In this document: one piece after another, positions 17,295 through 26,661 of the stretch
How the letters are laid out: each line of letters begins with the position of its first letter
Numbering within the stretch: position 1 is the stretch's first letter
Source of the DNA: Bacteroidota bacterium
Lineage (GTDB): Bacteria; Bacteroidota; Bacteroidia; Chitinophagales; Chitinophagaceae
Assembly (NCBI GenBank): GCA_028875875.1
Contig: JAGWUV010000037.1
Span: forward strand, 1 to 36,055
Direction of reading: 5' to 3'
Length of the DNA stretch: 36,055 nucleotides
Translations under genes and position numbers: made by a program
The notes under the pieces: model-generated
Told to the model about the DNA's origin: nothing
Seen by the model: only the letters and a program-made list of their open reading frames with translations
Database searches by the model: none

Positions 17295-18797
17295 TTATTT
17301 TATATGAATCGAAAAAGTTGAGGCAGGAAGCAGCAGCTCATTGACCAAATTCCCATCGGAAAAAGGCTTCCAACCATAATACACTACAGGAGGCTTTTCT
17401 GCAACAGGAATTTTTATTCGTTTGCCTTCTATAAATGCACCTACTTCATGCACAGCATCAATTGAAAAGCCATGCACCACTTGAGCACCCGTTGTTTTCA
17501 AAGCCCCGCCTGTATAGGTAAAATAAACATAAACAGCCCCCTTATTGTAGGTAGCTTTCACAGGCAATGGGCCCGAAGGAACAATAGATCTTTTTTTATA
17601 GCTATCATGTAATGCCAAACGGGCCAACCGTTCGCCTACATCTTTTTTATTCGTAGGATGTACATCATTTTTAAAGCCTATATCACTGATTACAGCCATG
17701 CCTCCATGAGATACTTCCTTAATTAATTTTCTTTGCTCGTCTCTGAAAACAGGCCAATAGACAGACCGGTAATATGCTGTATCAATAGAAGATAATTGCA
17801 CCCAATAAAAAGGCAGGAAGGGATTATTCCAATTCTTACGGTAATCATCTATTAAAACATGCATCAATGATTTATACTCTATTACCCTGGGCCACTCTAA
17901 TGAATTGCTTTCTCCCTGGTACCAGATCACACCTTTAACGGGCAGAAACAAAAGTGGTCTGATACCTGCATCAAAAGCAAAGCCCGGCTTATACGCATGA
18001 TTGGGGCCCATTTCATCTTCTATTGGGTGCAGGTTTCTAACCAAATTCTCTTTCCCTCTTTTTCTGCACCATTCAGGCAAGGCTTCATTATCCAGCCAAT
18101 TACCCTTCAGCTTTGATGCAAATTGTTTGTTTTGTTTCAATACTTCTTTACTGATAAAAGTTTCTATCGGCGCACCACCTATCGCAAGATTGATGATGCC
18201 AATAGGTACTTGTTCATTTTGCACTATTGATTTTGCGAAGTAATACGATACAGCACTCATCGGCTTTACGGAATTACTATCACAAACCTGCCAGCTACCA
18301 TCATAAAAATCAGATACATTTAACTTGCTGTTAATCGAGTCCTTATAAGCTACACCATACACATATTTCCCGGCAAAAGAATGATTCTTGATACGGATCA
18401 GAGGCTGAAGGGTTTGTTTAATTTCTTCTTTGTAATGCATCTCCCTTTGTAAAGGGAATTCCATATTGGATTGCCCTGAACAAATCCACACATCTCCTAT
18501 CAATACATCTTTAAGGAGAAGTATTTGGTGGTTAGAAATAATGATGATATCCTGCGGATGACTATCTGCCTTTTGCTTTTTAAAAAGAATGCTCCATGAA
18601 GAATCAGCACCGGCAATAACTTCTTTTGTAGTGCCTGCAAAAGAAACTTGCACAGGCATACCGGGGTTGGCTTTACCGAAAAAACGAACGGGTTGTTCCC
18701 GCTGCAAAACCATATGATCACCAAACATTTTATCCAGCCTCAACTGGGCTATGCTGTACAACGGAATACAAAACACGAATACAAGAAGCTGCTTCAT
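17295..18797 (-). CDS. Sialate O-acetylesterase (SGNH hydrolase)
   Basis: About 500 residues from the ATG at 18797, chosen over the TTG at 18800 because it gives the classic TGATG coupling with the upstream epimerase stop. The signal peptide is MKQLLVFVFCIPLYSIAQ. Features of the sialic acid-specific 9-O-acetylesterase family are FGDHMVLQREQPVRFFG near residue 25, the nucleophile block CSGQSNMEFPL (Ser110), GVIWYQGESN (about 289-298) and the Asp/His block NDVHPTN (Asp378, His380). It removes O-acetyl groups from Neu5,9Ac2 so that the sialidase and lyase can act. The position between epimerase and hexosaminidase, in the same run as the sialidase, supports this substrate; activity on other acetylated sugars is possible. 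Confidence 0.9.
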   Translation of the reverse strand: MKQLLVFVFCIPLYSIAQLRLDKMFGDHMVLQREQPVRFFGKANPGMPVQVSFAGTTKEVIAGADSSWSILFKKQKADSHPQDIIIISNHQILLLKDVLIGDVWICSGQSNMEFPLQREMHYKEEIKQTLQPLIRIKNHSFAGKYVYGVAYKDSINSKLNVSDFYDGSWQVCDSNSVKPMSAVSYYFAKSIVQNEQVPIGIINLAIGGAPIETFISKEVLKQNKQFASKLKGNWLDNEALPEWCRKRGKENLVRNLHPIEDEMGPNHAYKPGFAFDAGIRPLLFLPVKGVIWYQGESNSLEWPRVIEYKSLMHVLIDDYRKNWNNPFLPFYWVQLSSIDTAYYRSVYWPVFRDEQRKLIKEVSHGGMAVISDIGFKNDVHPTNKKDVGERLARLALHDSYKKRSIVPSGPLPVKATYNKGAVYVYFTYTGGALKTTGAQVVHGFSIDAVHEVGAFIEGKRIKIPVAEKPPVVYYGWKPFSDGNLVNELLLPASTFSIHIK

Positions 18798-19984
18798 CAA
18801 TGGGATTGATTTAAATAATCATCGAGTATTTGCATACAATACCATTCCTGTCTTGGCAAATGGAACGGGCCTTTAAAGAGGTTACCTTTAGCGGTTTGCG
18901 CTACTGTGCCATAACGGTGTAAATAGCCGAACCACTCTCCATTTACCGCATCATGAAAATGTTTGTATGCATAAGTATGTACCTGCTGATGCATGATTGC
19001 ATATTTTGCATCACCGGTCATTACATAAGCTAAGAGTGTTGCAATAATCGCTTCATTATGCGGCCACCAGAATTTCATGTCCTGCCAATACTCCTGCACC
19101 GGTTTATTATACACATCCCTGTAATATAAAATACCCCCGTATTGCTTATCCCATCCCCTTTCCCACATATAATCAAGCATTTTACAACCTAAACTGATTA
19201 GGTGAGGGTCATTATTCCTATACCTGGCTTCATGTAAAATGAACCATGCCCCTTCGATTGCATGACCGGGGTTTAAAGTCCTTCCCTCTATGTGATCAAT
19301 AATACTTCCATCAGGCGCCACCTGTTCCATTACACAACGGATTTCCTCTTTCACAAAATCCTTTTCAATTTCATCGATCCATTGGCTAATCCACACATCA
19401 CACCTATCATCACCTATGGTTGCCCTTAACTGCTGTGCCGTATTGATCATGATCATGGGCACGCCAATACCTTTCGAGGGTCTCACATCAGTAAACTTTT
19501 TGGCTAGTTGTTTTTCTCCGGTAGCATAGGCGATACATTGACCGAATACATCCCTTGCCTGCTTTGCAGCCGTTTCATCACCACTTGCTTTTGCATAAGC
19601 AGCAGCTGCAATTACATAGAACGTTTCTGAAAAATAATAACGTCTTTTTCTTATCGGTTTTCCATCACATGTTACATGAAAGAACATTTGCCCGTCTGCA
19701 TCAAAACAATATTTATTTAAGAAATCATATCCTAGTTTCGAACCATCCAGCCACTCTTGTTTTTTTTCAACTGTATTATACAAAGTTGCTAGCAGCCATG
19801 TAGCCCTTCCCTGAATCCAAACCGCTTTATCATCATCAATAAGAGAACCATCAGCATCTCTCATTAATAAAAATCCTCCATATTCAAAATCATAAGAACG
19901 AGGAAACCAAAACGGAATGGTATCTTGCAGTAACTGCCTTGTATAAAACTGTTTTAACCTGATCAAATCCTGTTTTGTATACAT
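18797..19984 (-). CDS. N-acylglucosamine 2-epimerase (AGE / renin-binding protein family)
   Basis: 395 residues, no signal peptide, cytoplasmic. The family's alpha6/alpha6 barrel length and signature segments are present: AVWIQGRATWLLATLYN (Arg60), YYFSETFYVIAAAAYAKA (116-132), LNPGHAIEGAWFILHEA (237-253, His241), FWWPHNEAI (305-313) and FKGPFHLPRQEWYC (370-383, His375). Arg60, His241 and His375 correspond to the residues proposed as catalytic in characterised enzymes. It interconverts N-acetylmannosamine, released by the lyase, and N-acetylglucosamine. This non-phosphorylated route (as in Bacteroides fragilis, where the gene is called nanE) differs from the ManNAc kinase plus ManNAc-6-P epimerase route of enteric bacteria. 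It starts 21 bases behind the sialidase gene. Confidence 0.93.
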   Translation of the reverse strand: MYTKQDLIRLKQFYTRQLLQDTIPFWFPRSYDFEYGGFLLMRDADGSLIDDDKAVWIQGRATWLLATLYNTVEKKQEWLDGSKLGYDFLNKYCFDADGQMFFHVTCDGKPIRKRRYYFSETFYVIAAAAYAKASGDETAAKQARDVFGQCIAYATGEKQLAKKFTDVRPSKGIGVPMIMINTAQQLRATIGDDRCDVWISQWIDEIEKDFVKEEIRCVMEQVAPDGSIIDHIEGRTLNPGHAIEGAWFILHEARYRNNDPHLISLGCKMLDYMWERGWDKQYGGILYYRDVYNKPVQEYWQDMKFWWPHNEAIIATLLAYVMTGDAKYAIMHQQVHTYAYKHFHDAVNGEWFGYLHRYGTVAQTAKGNLFKGPFHLPRQEWYCMQILDDYLNQSH

Positions 19985-20005
19985 CGATAGTCATTTAAAT
20001 AGTAT

Positions 20006-21523
20006 TCAACGCAGCATTGTTTTAATAGGTATTCTTACAAAATAGAGTTCTCCTACCCCTTCATATAGGATACCAATTGTGTTTTCATCTATTTGTGTTA
20101 AGGCCGAATAACCGTAACATTCTCTTTCATCAACCAGTAGTTGTGTAGCCGATGGCCAGGTATTACCCATATCGGTACTAGCTTTGATCGTAATGCTATC
20201 ACGGTGATGAGAAGAATTTGGATTACTGAAAAAAAGCACTGACTTACCTTTAAACATTGCCTTTATAAAACTACCCTGGCAAACTGGATCTGGCAATGCA
20301 CTTTGAGAAGTGAAATGTTCTGTCCAGTAACCCCCCATATCAGTTGTTGTAGCAACACTTCTGAATTCACCTCTGTTATCCCTCATATTCAGCATCAATG
20401 TTCCGGGTGATGTTTCAACCAATTGGCTTTCCGTAGTATTGGGTTTAGCGCCGCTTGCTGTTTTCCAATTGCCTCCATGATCTTCACTGTATATGATGGT
20501 TGAATGCGGCAACCGGTTCTCATCCCAATATTGAGCAGGAAACACCAGTGTTCCGTTGTGCATGGCAATACCATTTCCGGGCCCCTGGAATAATATATGC
20601 CAGGATGGATTTTTTACCTGTGATGTTATATTGATGGGGCTTGACCATGTAATACCATCATCCTCACTATTAACCAATACAAACTGACCTGTTTCCTCTG
20701 GTGATAAGCCGGGCTTTGAACCCGCAATAGCATGATTACCTTTACTCCACAATGCAGCCACCCAAATCTTTTTTGTAACCGGATCAAACAATACAGAAGG
20801 ATCTCCTACACCGTTATTCTCTTTCGGCAGCCCCATATTCATGATGATCTTCATAGGCTGCCATGTCCTTCCCCCATCTGTACTTCTGCTCATAGCAATA
20901 TCAATATTCCCGGGTAAGTCTCTACTACTATTATACCTCGCATCATATACTGCTATTAATGTTCCCTGATCTGTTGTAATCAATCCGGGAATACGGTATG
21001 TATGAACACCATTCTCGCCTGCTTTTCTAAGAACGATACCCATTCTTTCCGTATAAGAAGCAGCCGCCTCTTTCACCCGCAATTGCCTGCCTTCACCCGT
21101 AAGCAAAGAAATTGCATGTACTTCAAGGACATGATCAATATTCGCTGACTTTTTCAACACAGCATTGATCCATATGTATTGCTTTGCAGTTGCTTTTATT
21201 TCAACAGTCATGTGTTTATGAACAGGTGTAAATGAACACAACAGTTTGCTTGTTGAAAAATGATGTAGAGTATCCGCAGCATAAATTTCTAAGTGCTCTA
21301 CATCCTGAATAGTTGATGCATTAACATAGAAAGAAATATATTTTATAGTTACTTCCTTATCTGATCTGTTTTCTATGCTTAACCACGCTAAAGGATTGAC
21401 GGCTCTCCCTTTTAAAACCGGTGCTGTTACCGGAACGCTATTCACCATGATATTAGCATCCTGCGCAACTACGGGAAAGGCATTCGCCATACACAGCAAG
21501 CCTAAAAATGTACGTAACTTCAT
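20006..21523 (-). CDS. nanH: Exo-alpha-sialidase (GH33)
   Basis: 505 residues with signal peptide MKLRTFLGLLCMANAFPVVAQ and no lipobox, so periplasmic or released. Residues about 22-150 form an N-terminal beta-sandwich of the sialidase-associated type. The six-blade propeller follows with TYRIPGL (175-181, Arg177 of the carboxylate-binding triad), the acid/base region NSSRDLPGNIDIA (about 198-210, probably Asp202), NMRDNRGEFR (379-388, Arg381) and ECYGYSAL (468-475, the likely nucleophile Tyr). Asp-box repeats are STDGGRTW, SEDDGITW, SEDHGGNW, TTDMGGYW and STDMGNTW. It hydrolyses terminal alpha-linked sialic acids from glycoconjugates. It lies between the transporter (45-base gap) and the epimerase (21-base gap), linking release, uptake and catabolism in one message. 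Confidence 0.95.
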   Translation of the reverse strand: MKLRTFLGLLCMANAFPVVAQDANIMVNSVPVTAPVLKGRAVNPLAWLSIENRSDKEVTIKYISFYVNASTIQDVEHLEIYAADTLHHFSTSKLLCSFTPVHKHMTVEIKATAKQYIWINAVLKKSANIDHVLEVHAISLLTGEGRQLRVKEAAASYTERMGIVLRKAGENGVHTYRIPGLITTDQGTLIAVYDARYNSSRDLPGNIDIAMSRSTDGGRTWQPMKIIMNMGLPKENNGVGDPSVLFDPVTKKIWVAALWSKGNHAIAGSKPGLSPEETGQFVLVNSEDDGITWSSPINITSQVKNPSWHILFQGPGNGIAMHNGTLVFPAQYWDENRLPHSTIIYSEDHGGNWKTASGAKPNTTESQLVETSPGTLMLNMRDNRGEFRSVATTTDMGGYWTEHFTSQSALPDPVCQGSFIKAMFKGKSVLFFSNPNSSHHRDSITIKASTDMGNTWPSATQLLVDERECYGYSALTQIDENTIGILYEGVGELYFVRIPIKTMLR

Positions 21524-21568
21524 AAACGAAACTTATATAAATGCTTTTTCAATAAAATAGACTGTTAC

Positions 21569-22816
21569 TTAATCCGGTTGCATGTTTTTCTCCGGGCGTA
21601 AAAATTTTAATTGAATAATTAGTGCTACTATAACAATTACGGCAAGCATGGCGAAACCTTTTCCAAGATTACCCGCATCTGTAGATTTTCCCAATACATT
21701 TGTAATGAAAGCCCCTGCAAATACGCCGGTCATATTCATCAAACCATAAGCAGTAGCCCTGCTTTTGTTATTAACAAACTGGCAAAGAATAGGCATATTG
21801 TTGGCATCGAACATACCATAACCAAATCCAAAGCAAAAGGCTGCCGCCACTACATGAAACAAGGAGTGGCCAAAACCGATCAGTAACAAAGAAGGTATCG
21901 TTAATCCCAAACCAATAGCACTTGTATAAATTCTACCACGTATATTTTTCTGTACCCACTTGTCAGACAAAAGACCTCCAAACAATACGCCAATGAAAGA
22001 AGATACAGCAATGGTGATCGTTGATATTGGACCGGCTTTCGACATACCAATAGCCAGGTTAGAAGCAAATAAAGTCGGTAACCAGTTTTTTGTAGCCCAT
22101 CCGGGTATACTGGGAATTGCAAAATATAAAAGGATGATCCAAAAAGAAATATTACTTAATAGCAGGCTTAATGTTTTAGTTACCGGTATTCTTTCCGACT
22201 GAAGCATATCATCTCCATCATAGCTTTTCTTCTCTTTCAAAAACAATAATAAAATGAGAGAATAAGAAATTCCTACGAAGCCAAAGAAATGAAAAGTAGT
22301 ATGCCATGAATAAGTAGCTGCAATCGTTGCGCCGAAGCCACCCAAAGCCTGACCAACATATAAACCTGTCATGTGAATTCCCACAGCGAGGGATCTGGTT
22401 GCGGAAGAATGATAATCGGCGATCAGCGATAAGCCGGCAGGTATATACAAAGCCTCACTGATACCCATTATCGCTCTTAATATATACAACTGATTAAAGG
22501 AAGTAGCATAACCCATTGTAAAAGTAACAGCAGACCAGATGAACAAACTACTTACGATTAACCATTTACGATTAAAGCGATCTGCAATGATGCCTGAAAC
22601 AGGGCTCATACATCCATATATCCATAAAAAGATCGCCATCAGGTAACCGAAATTTGTAGCCGACTGAAGGTCGGCAATATCCACCTGCATGGAAGGTTTC
22701 ATGGTTGCAAGCATTTGCCTGTCCATATAATTGAGCAATGCCACAAACCAGAGCAAACCCACCACTACCCATTGATATGTTTTTTCTCTTTTCATGTATT
22801 TCTTATGGCAAGTCAT
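21569..22816 (-). CDS. nanT: MFS transporter, probable sialic acid importer
   Basis: 415 residues with 12 predicted membrane helices of the major facilitator type. Family marks are WFVALLNYMDRQML in helix 1, the loop 2-3 motif GIIADRFNRKWL (about 75-86), LRAIMGISEALYIPAGLSLIADYHSS in helix 4, and GLLSDKWVQKNIRGR in the matching second-half loop. It resembles the anion:cation symporter (ACS-like) branch. Substrate is inferred from context: it is flanked by the sialic acid mutarotase and the sialidase, and a carrier for Neu5Ac is otherwise missing. The ATG at 22816 overlaps the mutarotase stop by 4 bases (ATGA); an alternative ATG at 22795 gives MKREKTYQWVVVG. Either is compatible with translational coupling. 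Confidence 0.85.
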   Translation of the reverse strand: MTCHKKYMKREKTYQWVVVGLLWFVALLNYMDRQMLATMKPSMQVDIADLQSATNFGYLMAIFLWIYGCMSPVSGIIADRFNRKWLIVSSLFIWSAVTFTMGYATSFNQLYILRAIMGISEALYIPAGLSLIADYHSSATRSLAVGIHMTGLYVGQALGGFGATIAATYSWHTTFHFFGFVGISYSLILLLFLKEKKSYDGDDMLQSERIPVTKTLSLLLSNISFWIILLYFAIPSIPGWATKNWLPTLFASNLAIGMSKAGPISTITIAVSSFIGVLFGGLLSDKWVQKNIRGRIYTSAIGLGLTIPSLLLIGFGHSLFHVVAAAFCFGFGYGMFDANNMPILCQFVNNKSRATAYGLMNMTGVFAGAFITNVLGKSTDAGNLGKGFAMLAVIVIVALIIQLKFLRPEKNMQPD

Positions 22817-23997
22817 TCACTAAAAACAGGTGTACCCATTACTATATCAGCCGTTCTAATACCCGGGTGTATTTCTCCGCCTGCAATAAAAATTGAATCA
22901 TTCCATTTTGTAGCAATGGTAGTTACAGGGGCATAGGGAAGCGGCTCCAATAAACGCCATTTACCCGTAACAGTATTATACAATCTTACATCCTTCGAAA
23001 ACCCTTCATGATGTTGAAGTAATACCAGTTTCTCTTCCAGTAATTGCTGCTTAACTCTGTGATCTGTTGCTTTTTTAATAGCAACGTTCAATTGTTCAAT
23101 TCGGGAAAATATTTTACCATTATCACCGCCGGCAATTACTATTTCATGATCTCCAAACGACACACCGGTTGCAGCCGATAGAAAACTTATACCTTCATAC
23201 TTGGGCATAGCTGGCATTTCAGTCCATGCATTAGAAGAAGGGTGATAACAAAATACGGTACCGTGTAACACACTTATACCGGAGGCTGTTCTTGTTCTTC
23301 CTCCAATCACATACAAACATTTCTCTTTTTTATCTGATTGCGTAACTGCCACAGCATGAGATATCTGGAGAGGCAGAGCAGCACAGGCCTTCCATGCGGG
23401 CCTCGTTGCGTCTAAACGTATTGAAAATACTGCGGATGAAACGGTATCCTCATTTTCTCCACCTACAACATAGATATCATTATCAATCATTGATGCAGCG
23501 AGATTTGTAAGCGCCACCGGAAGATCTGGCAATGTAATGATTGCTATTTTTTGATTAATTGAATCCCATTGAAGAAGTAATACATTTCTTAATATACCAT
23601 TTTCATTTTCACCTCCTATACAAATTACCCCTTTACCCGTACTGATGCTGGCACCATAAGCCATTGCGATTGGAAGCTCATCAGGCAGCAATTTACAGTT
23701 ATATTTATCACTCTCTTTTGTTAAAAGGTATATATGATTGTAATATTTCTTAGTTCCCCCTTCCCATGGCATTGCGCCAGGGAAGTTTGTTCCACCTGCA
23801 AGTAGTACAACCCCATTATGTACACCACCATATAAACCCGCCAATCCTTTATTCTTTAACGCTACGTCTCCGCCTGGCAATGTGGCCACCTTTTTCCATC
23901 GAATGTCTTTCATAGTCCTTTCTTGGGCACAGGAAGATTCATTTACCGCTAATACTTGCATACATAACAGGCTCCAGAATATTTTTTTTGTAAGCAT
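22813..23997 (-). CDS. nanM: Kelch-type N-acetylneuraminate mutarotase (NanM family)
   Basis: 394 residues. An N-terminal signal peptide ends near NESSCAQ (about residue 25). The rest is a six-blade kelch propeller: repeated double-Gly strands include VVLLAGGTNFPG, GVICIGGENENG, DIYVVGGENEDT, CLYVIGGRTRTA, EIVIAGGDNGK and SIFIAGGEIHPG. The GGTNFPGAMPWEGG segment (about 68-81) followed by KKYYNHIYLL is characteristic of the cyclically permuted mutarotase family that includes NanM. It speeds the change from alpha-Neu5Ac, the sialidase product, to the beta anomer in the periplasm. It sits 19 bases behind nanA and overlaps the transporter start by 4 bases. Confidence 0.9.
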   Translation of the reverse strand: MLTKKIFWSLLCMQVLAVNESSCAQERTMKDIRWKKVATLPGGDVALKNKGLAGLYGGVHNGVVLLAGGTNFPGAMPWEGGTKKYYNHIYLLTKESDKYNCKLLPDELPIAMAYGASISTGKGVICIGGENENGILRNVLLLQWDSINQKIAIITLPDLPVALTNLAASMIDNDIYVVGGENEDTVSSAVFSIRLDATRPAWKACAALPLQISHAVAVTQSDKKEKCLYVIGGRTRTASGISVLHGTVFCYHPSSNAWTEMPAMPKYEGISFLSAATGVSFGDHEIVIAGGDNGKIFSRIEQLNVAIKKATDHRVKQQLLEEKLVLLQHHEGFSKDVRLYNTVTGKWRLLEPLPYAPVTTIATKWNDSIFIAGGEIHPGIRTADIVMGTPVFSE

Positions 23998-24016
23998 ATA
24001 TACCTATTGATCCTAT

Positions 24017-24943
24017 TTATTGCTTCCTAGATTTAAAGGATTGAAAACCTACATCGCTAGTATCTTTATCAAATAATCGTAAACTTTCTTCACTCATATT
24101 TTTTACAGGAAGTCTGAATCCCCCACAATCCAATCCAACTAATCTCATATACGCCTTCCCGGTTGCAATGCCTCCATATTTTCCTAATAGTCTGATCATA
24201 TCTATTGACTTTTGTTGCAATAGCCTTGCCTCATCAAGTCTACCATTGCTAAAAGCACTAATCAGTTCATAATACAAAGGAGCTGCATAGTTAAAAGTGC
24301 TGCCTACGGCACCTTTAGCTCCTAATGCTAATGCGGCCAGCATATTCTCATCTCTTCCCCATAGCATATCATACTTACCTTTTTGGAAATGAAGACAAGA
24401 TAGATAATCCATAAAATCTTCGTGTGTGTATTTTATACCTGCAAAATTTGACATTTTGTTGTCCAATACTTTAAGCAAATCAAGCATTGGAAAGTTTACA
24501 GCATTTAAAACTGGAATGTGGTAATAGTAAAATGGCATATCGGGCACTACGGATCCTACTGCTAAGCAACACTCAGCGAGGACGTCAACATTAGCTGGTT
24601 TGAAATAAAAAGGAGCAGTAAATGATACCGCATATAGACCTACAGATTTTGCATGTAATGCAAGTATTTTACAGTCTTCAATACTCGTGCCACCTAATAA
24701 TGTCATTACTTTAAAATCTTCATCATTCCTGGTACATGTAGCCCATGCTTCAGCTACTTGCATTTTTTCCTCTCTGCTCATTGATACTCCTTCACCTGTA
24801 GAGCCGCAGATGAAAGCCCCTGTTATATTATTTTGTTTCAAAAATTTATAATAATCAGGGATCAATGACAAATTCAAACTACCATCTGGATACATAGGAG
24901 TGAATGGTGCAGCAATCAATCCCTCTAACTTCTTAATCTGCAT
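24017..24943 (-). CDS. nanA: N-acetylneuraminate lyase (NanA, DapA-like aldolase)
   Basis: 308 residues, cytoplasmic, a single TIM-barrel class I aldolase. Key points are GLIAAPFTPMYPDGSLN (8-24), the carboxylate-binding GSTGEG (47-52), FYYYHIP (138-144, catalytic Tyr141) and FAGIKYTHEDF (167-177, Schiff-base Lys171). The YYYHIP and GIKYT pattern points to sialic acid lyases instead of dihydrodipicolinate synthases. It splits Neu5Ac into ManNAc and pyruvate. It is the first gene behind SusCD, after a 130-base gap containing two overlapping hairpins, and precedes the mutarotase by 19 bases. No separate TAnnTTTG box was found in front of it, so transcription probably comes from the susC promoter. 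Confidence 0.93.
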   Translation of the reverse strand: MQIKKLEGLIAAPFTPMYPDGSLNLSLIPDYYKFLKQNNITGAFICGSTGEGVSMSREEKMQVAEAWATCTRNDEDFKVMTLLGGTSIEDCKILALHAKSVGLYAVSFTAPFYFKPANVDVLAECCLAVGSVVPDMPFYYYHIPVLNAVNFPMLDLLKVLDNKMSNFAGIKYTHEDFMDYLSCLHFQKGKYDMLWGRDENMLAALALGAKGAVGSTFNYAAPLYYELISAFSNGRLDEARLLQQKSIDMIRLLGKYGGIATGKAYMRLVGLDCGGFRLPVKNMSEESLRLFDKDTSDVGFQSFKSRKQ

Positions 24944-25013
24944 AAATAAATATTATGTGGGTTAACTATGAGATCTTTACGCGGTGTCTAATGAATTAAA
25001 CACCTCTTTTCAA

Positions 25014-25055
25014 AAGTCTGTATATAGACATATCCAGACTTATTACTTGTCTATA
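25014..25055 (-). promoter_or_regulatory. Two mutually exclusive hairpins between susD and nanA
   Basis: AAGTCTG (25014-25020) pairs with CAGACTT (25035-25041). TATAGACA (25023-25030) pairs with TGTCTATA (25048-25055). The arms interleave, so only one stem can form at a time, or a pseudoknot results. The element lies 19 bases after the susD stop and ahead of nanA, a place where partial termination or RNA processing could lower expression of the enzymes relative to SusCD. Function is inferred from position only. Confidence 0.45.
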
Positions 25056-25073
25056 AAAACTAACTACTTTCTT

Positions 25074-26624
25074 TTAATAACCCGGCGTTTGAGTATAGAG
25101 CGGATCATTGTTCAACATTGACAGTGAAATGGGCAACTCTAAAGTGGGTCCTTTACCCGAGTTCACTGTAGCAGGTGATAAATACTTAGGATCAACATAA
25201 GCGAACACCCATTTATCACCGGCTCTTCGTAAAGCCCACCAACGCTTTCCCTCTCCTATAAACTCCCTCAACTGCTCTTCTAATATTGCTTGCATATTCA
25301 TATCTGCAGTACTGTTAACATAAGGAACATAAGCAGTACCGTATGCACGCTGACGGATCTGATTAATTTCAGAGGATGGATCCTGCCCTAATTTCGTTTT
25401 TGCTTCTGCCATCAATAATAGAACATCTGCATAACGATATATGGGGAAATCATTATTATAAACCTGGCTCGTTCCCGATGTGCTTCCTATCCATTTTGTC
25501 AGCATGATCCCACGTATAGGATAAGGTGCAGTTGTGCCATACATTACTTTGAATGTACTGGTTAAACGCTGATCAGCAGGTCCTGATGTGAGTTTCGTTA
25601 TCATCGCCTGATTCATACCACATCGATTAGAACCTCCTACATAAGGATACACATAAGAAACTACTTTCGTAGGATCTGGGGATTGTTGAAAGGTTAGCGT
25701 TGTAGCCTGGATACTATTTACAGTAAACTCCGAAAATGTACCCATTTGCGCCTGTGCTAACTCGTAATTAATGGCGAATATAATTTCAGGGTTATTCGAT
25801 TTTTTGGTAGGATCGAAGTTATCTGCATAATTGGTATTCAGCTTTAACGTTGCACCTTGTAAGTTCTCTACTTCCTGCAACGCAGATTGCGCAGTAGTAA
25901 GATCAGTAGTACCACCATTTCGTAAAGTTCCTGTCCATAAATACACATCGCCTTTTAATACGAGTGTTGCTATTCTGTTCCAATAAACACGCTTACCAGA
26001 AGGAAACGCATTGTTTCCATTGAACAGTGTTAATGATTGATCTATATCACTTTTTATTTGTATAAATACAGAATCAACGGATGTTCTGGTAACATAAGTT
26101 TGAGCTGCATTATTTACACTGGTAATAGGTGTTGTAACCAGAGGTACATTACCCCATGTTTTAGCCATCGTATAATATACGTAGGCTCTTAACCCATACA
26201 TTTCAGCCAGGTATTGATTTTTAGTAGTCGTTGGGAAACTAGAACTGGCAGTAAATAATTTTATTGCATTATTAATTTGATACAGTAAAGAATAAAATCC
26301 GGCCCAGTTACCATAGGGTACATTTAAGGCGCTGATATTATGATCATACATTTGTTGATACCCTCCATCAGCAGACTCAGTGAACAGGCCATCGGTCCAT
26401 ATCTCAGAACGCATCTCTCCTAATACGAAAAGGGTACTGTTGTAAGACCTAAAAGTAGCATATACACCAGTATACAATGTTTGTAAAGCTGCAGGATCAG
26501 ATAATTGCGACGCCACCAACTGGTCTTGTGGAACAGCTTCTTCCAATTGTTTCTTACAGGATGTGCCAGCACTTATAATAAGCAGAGCCAACAGCGAGTG
26601 AAATAATAATTTATATTTTTTCAT
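25074..26624 (-). CDS. susD: SusD/RagB-family glycan-binding outer membrane lipoprotein
   Basis: 516 residues. The lipoprotein signal ends ISAGTSC with the lipid Cys at 23, followed by KKQLEEAVPQDQL. The N-terminal SusD-like part contains DPAALQTLYTGVYATFRSYN and later MYGLRAYVYYTMAKTWGNVPLVTTPI, the usual TPR-containing pattern. The C-terminal RagB part includes YRYADVLLLMAEAKTKLG, INQIRQRAYG and ILEEQLREFIGEGKRWWALRRAG, all near-diagnostic. It caps the SusC channel and binds the incoming sugar. Here it should favour sialic acid or sialyl-glycans, by its place in the operon; binding specificity is not readable from sequence. It follows susC by 37 bases. Confidence 0.96.
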   Translation of the reverse strand: MKKYKLLFHSLLALLIISAGTSCKKQLEEAVPQDQLVASQLSDPAALQTLYTGVYATFRSYNSTLFVLGEMRSEIWTDGLFTESADGGYQQMYDHNISALNVPYGNWAGFYSLLYQINNAIKLFTASSSFPTTTKNQYLAEMYGLRAYVYYTMAKTWGNVPLVTTPITSVNNAAQTYVTRTSVDSVFIQIKSDIDQSLTLFNGNNAFPSGKRVYWNRIATLVLKGDVYLWTGTLRNGGTTDLTTAQSALQEVENLQGATLKLNTNYADNFDPTKKSNNPEIIFAINYELAQAQMGTFSEFTVNSIQATTLTFQQSPDPTKVVSYVYPYVGGSNRCGMNQAMITKLTSGPADQRLTSTFKVMYGTTAPYPIRGIMLTKWIGSTSGTSQVYNNDFPIYRYADVLLLMAEAKTKLGQDPSSEINQIRQRAYGTAYVPYVNSTADMNMQAILEEQLREFIGEGKRWWALRRAGDKWVFAYVDPKYLSPATVNSGKGPTLELPISLSMLNNDPLYTQTPGY

Positions 26625-26661
26625 ATGAAATATTTTATTTGACAGTAATTCAAATTGATTG

